Source: an uncultured Rickettsiales bacterium
Lineage (GTDB): Bacteria > Pseudomonadota > Alphaproteobacteria > Rickettsiales > UBA1997
Direction: 5' to 3'
DNA length: 14,362 bases
NCBI GenBank assembly: GCA_948744995.1
Contig: CAPZCD010000029.1
Span: 1 to 14,362 of the forward strand
Under the pieces are notes generated by a model. That model was given only the letters and a program-made list of their open reading frames with translations, was not told the DNA's origin and did no database searches. Below, in pieces: positions 13,221-14,362 of this stretch; the first letter of the stretch is position 1; every line of letters starts with the position of its first letter. Made by a program: the position numbers and the translations under genes.

Positions 13221-13754
13221 ATGAAAAAATTAAATTTATTTATGCAAGTAGCAATGTTTGTATCATTGGTTTCTGTAAATAGTAACATGTTATATGGTGA
13301 GACAGTATTTACGGCAGAGGATGGATCTATTATAGGTTCTTCTTTGTTAGGTATAAAACCAAACGAAAACGGTGAATATGTTTTGGAAGATGGTTGCTAC
13401 TATAGAGGTGGTGTTAAAGATGGGATGATGCATGGAGAAGGCGAAATTAATTGTCCAGTTTTTGGTTATAGAGTTATTGCTAATCTTACAAAGGGAAGAG
13501 TAGACGAAGGAAGGATTGAAATAACTTTTTTAAGTGGCAATAAATTTAGTCGTGCTTTGGAAAAAGGAATACCACAAAAAGAAAGAGGTGAATTTATTCC
13601 AAAAAATGGTGTACCTTGTAAGTGTGAATTTGATGCAAACGATATAGACGAAAATAAAGAATTTGAATTACATTGTATTGATAGAGATGTTGTTTATAAA
13701 GAAAGGTTATTATCACCTGAGTCTTCTATAGAACCAAATGATGAAAATCTATAG
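13221..13754 (+). CDS. Putative secreted MORN-repeat protein
   Basis: The ATG at 13221 gives 177 residues, preceded by AAAAGGTG at six bases; an in-frame GTG at 13212 would overlap the ribosome binding site and is rejected. The N-terminus (MKK, then a hydrophobic stretch to about residue 19) looks like a signal peptide with cleavage around 23-27. It has no lipobox Cys. Residues 59-82 match a MORN repeat (YYRGGVKDGMMHGEGEI). The next two blocks of 24 residues (83-106, 107-130) and a final one (131-154) keep the spacing but are degenerate. Five Cys (59, 78, 133, 135, 152) could form disulfides outside the cytoplasm. The tail is acidic. MORN repeats form beta-hairpin stacks that bind lipids or proteins; the role here is unknown. 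It is an independent gene between two terminators, unrelated in function to rpoC as far as can be seen. Confidence 0.8.
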   Translation: MKKLNLFMQVAMFVSLVSVNSNMLYGETVFTAEDGSIIGSSLLGIKPNENGEYVLEDGCYYRGGVKDGMMHGEGEINCPVFGYRVIANLTKGRVDEGRIEITFLSGNKFSRALEKGIPQKERGEFIPKNGVPCKCEFDANDIDENKEFELHCIDRDVVYKERLLSPESSIEPNDENL

Positions 13755-13799
13755 ATTTATAGATTGTAGATTTTAATAAATCTAATTATTAAAGAATTT

Positions 13800-13841
13800 A
13801 AATGCCAGTACTATACTGCCTATTTAGTACTGGTATTTTTT
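13800..13841 (+). terminator. Strong terminator after the MORN gene
   Basis: ATGCCAGTACT (13802-13812) pairs with AGTACTGGTAT (13826-13836) over eleven pairs with one G-U. Two further A-T pairs extend the base, and a 13-base loop and a run of six T (13836-13841) complete it. It lies 45 bases after the stop codon. Confidence 0.88.
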
Positions 13842-14362
13842 GATATTAATTATCTATTCCAATAATGTCCCGTATCCTCTGATTTTGAGTAAAAATAAAT
13901 TATAGTCATTACTAATAAATCTGTGTAATAAACATGTCTAAATATAAATTTTTTTGTGTTTAGATTAACTAAATAACTCTAATTTCGCTTTTTAAATTTA
14001 AAATATGTTGAAAAATAAAGAAAATTATTTTAGTAAATAAAAATTATACTTATTTAATAACAAATATTATTAGACTTTAATAAAAGTTATCATATTTTTA
14101 TCCTGAAAGAGATATTTGTTTATATTTTTTAGTATATTTTTAAGTTATAAAAAACAAAATTGGGATTAAATACCCCGTGCGCTTGGAAAGGAGTTTCTTA
14201 TTTTTGACCAACATAAAGAATTACCATTATAAAATTGCATTGTCTAGTTCATGGATTTCTTTTTTAAGGATGTTCTGTATATCTATAAAAGGGACTGCCC
14301 ACCACTTTCACTTGACGTTTAAAATGTTTAATCTAATTCTACTTTTTTAAAGTTAAAATATG
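13842..14362. other. Very AT-rich intergenic region, no supported gene
   Basis: No frame here has a normal start, ribosome binding site and coding character. The region is nearly all A/T until about 14160, with many short poly-T and poly-A runs. The longest open frame near the end runs from a GTG at 14177 to a stop at 14348-14350 (57 residues) and reads like translated noncoding DNA rich in Phe, Leu and Ile. The last three bases of the window are ATG, but nothing can be said about a following gene. No DnaA box, tRNA or large inverted repeat was seen. Confidence 0.6.

Noticed and set aside
13955..13968. 14-base exact repeat of bases 8-21
   Set aside because: It is A/T-rich, and a single match of this length is not surprising in 14 kb of AT-rich DNA.
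13842..14160. Possible replication origin because of the extreme A/T content
   Set aside because: I saw no DnaA boxes and no origin-linked genes such as dnaA or parA nearby.
14177..14350. 57-residue plus-strand frame with a GTG start
   Set aside because: It has no ribosome binding site and a composition like translated AT-rich spacer, and I recognise no motif in it.

Overview
The window is a stretch of AT-rich bacterial chromosome carrying one of the most conserved gene clusters in bacteria. On the + strand it reads tRNA-Gly(UCC), tuf, tRNA-Trp(CCA), secE, nusG, rplK, rplA, rplJ, rplL, rpoB, rpoC, followed by a terminator and a separate small gene for an exported MORN-repeat protein. The gene order, the domain layout of RpoB (1362 aa) and RpoC (1371 aa), and the strong A/T bias in codons and spacers fit a proteobacterium with a reduced genome. 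An alphaproteobacterium of the Rickettsiales/Holosporales type is my best guess. It rests on gene order, composition and a palindromic element resembling Rickettsia palindromic elements, not on a tree.

Region by region: bases 1-467 hold no convincing gene. They contain a striking perfect 53-bp inverted repeat (236-355), two possible promoters and a small palindrome just before tRNA-Gly. Bases 468-2087 carry the tRNA-Gly/tuf/tRNA-Trp/secE unit, with a stem-loop between tuf and tRNA-Trp. Bases 2087-4658 carry nusG and the genes for L11, L1, L10 and L7/L12, packed tightly; the gap between rplA and rplJ is only 2 nt, leaving no separate L10 leader. Bases 4752-13011 hold rpoB (GTG start) and rpoC. 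A hairpin precedes rpoB, and a classical terminator-like hairpin with a U-tract lies between rpoB and rpoC. Bases 13012-13841 hold the rpoC terminator, a promoter, a possible two-state 5' leader, the MORN gene and its strong terminator. The last 520 bases are very AT-rich and have no supported gene.

The genes form one information-processing unit. EF-Tu and two tRNAs serve elongation. SecE is the small translocon subunit, NusG links RNA polymerase to ribosome or Rho, and L11/L1/L10/L7-L12 build the two ribosomal stalks. RpoB and RpoC form the catalytic core of RNA polymerase.

The most unusual signal is inside the polymerase. Several residues that I know as near-invariant in bacteria differ here: trigger-loop R933 to N and F935 to R, bridge-helix hinge G778/G782 to S/S, F-loop R738 to Q, RpoB H1070 to Y, and RpoB N677 to R (E. 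coli numbering). The catalytic Asp triad, both zinc sites and trigger-loop His936 are intact, so this looks like a functional but diverged active centre rather than a decaying gene. Other points of interest are the long palindrome, the rpoB/rpoC hairpin, the possible translational switch before the MORN gene, and the lack of UGA among ten stop codons.
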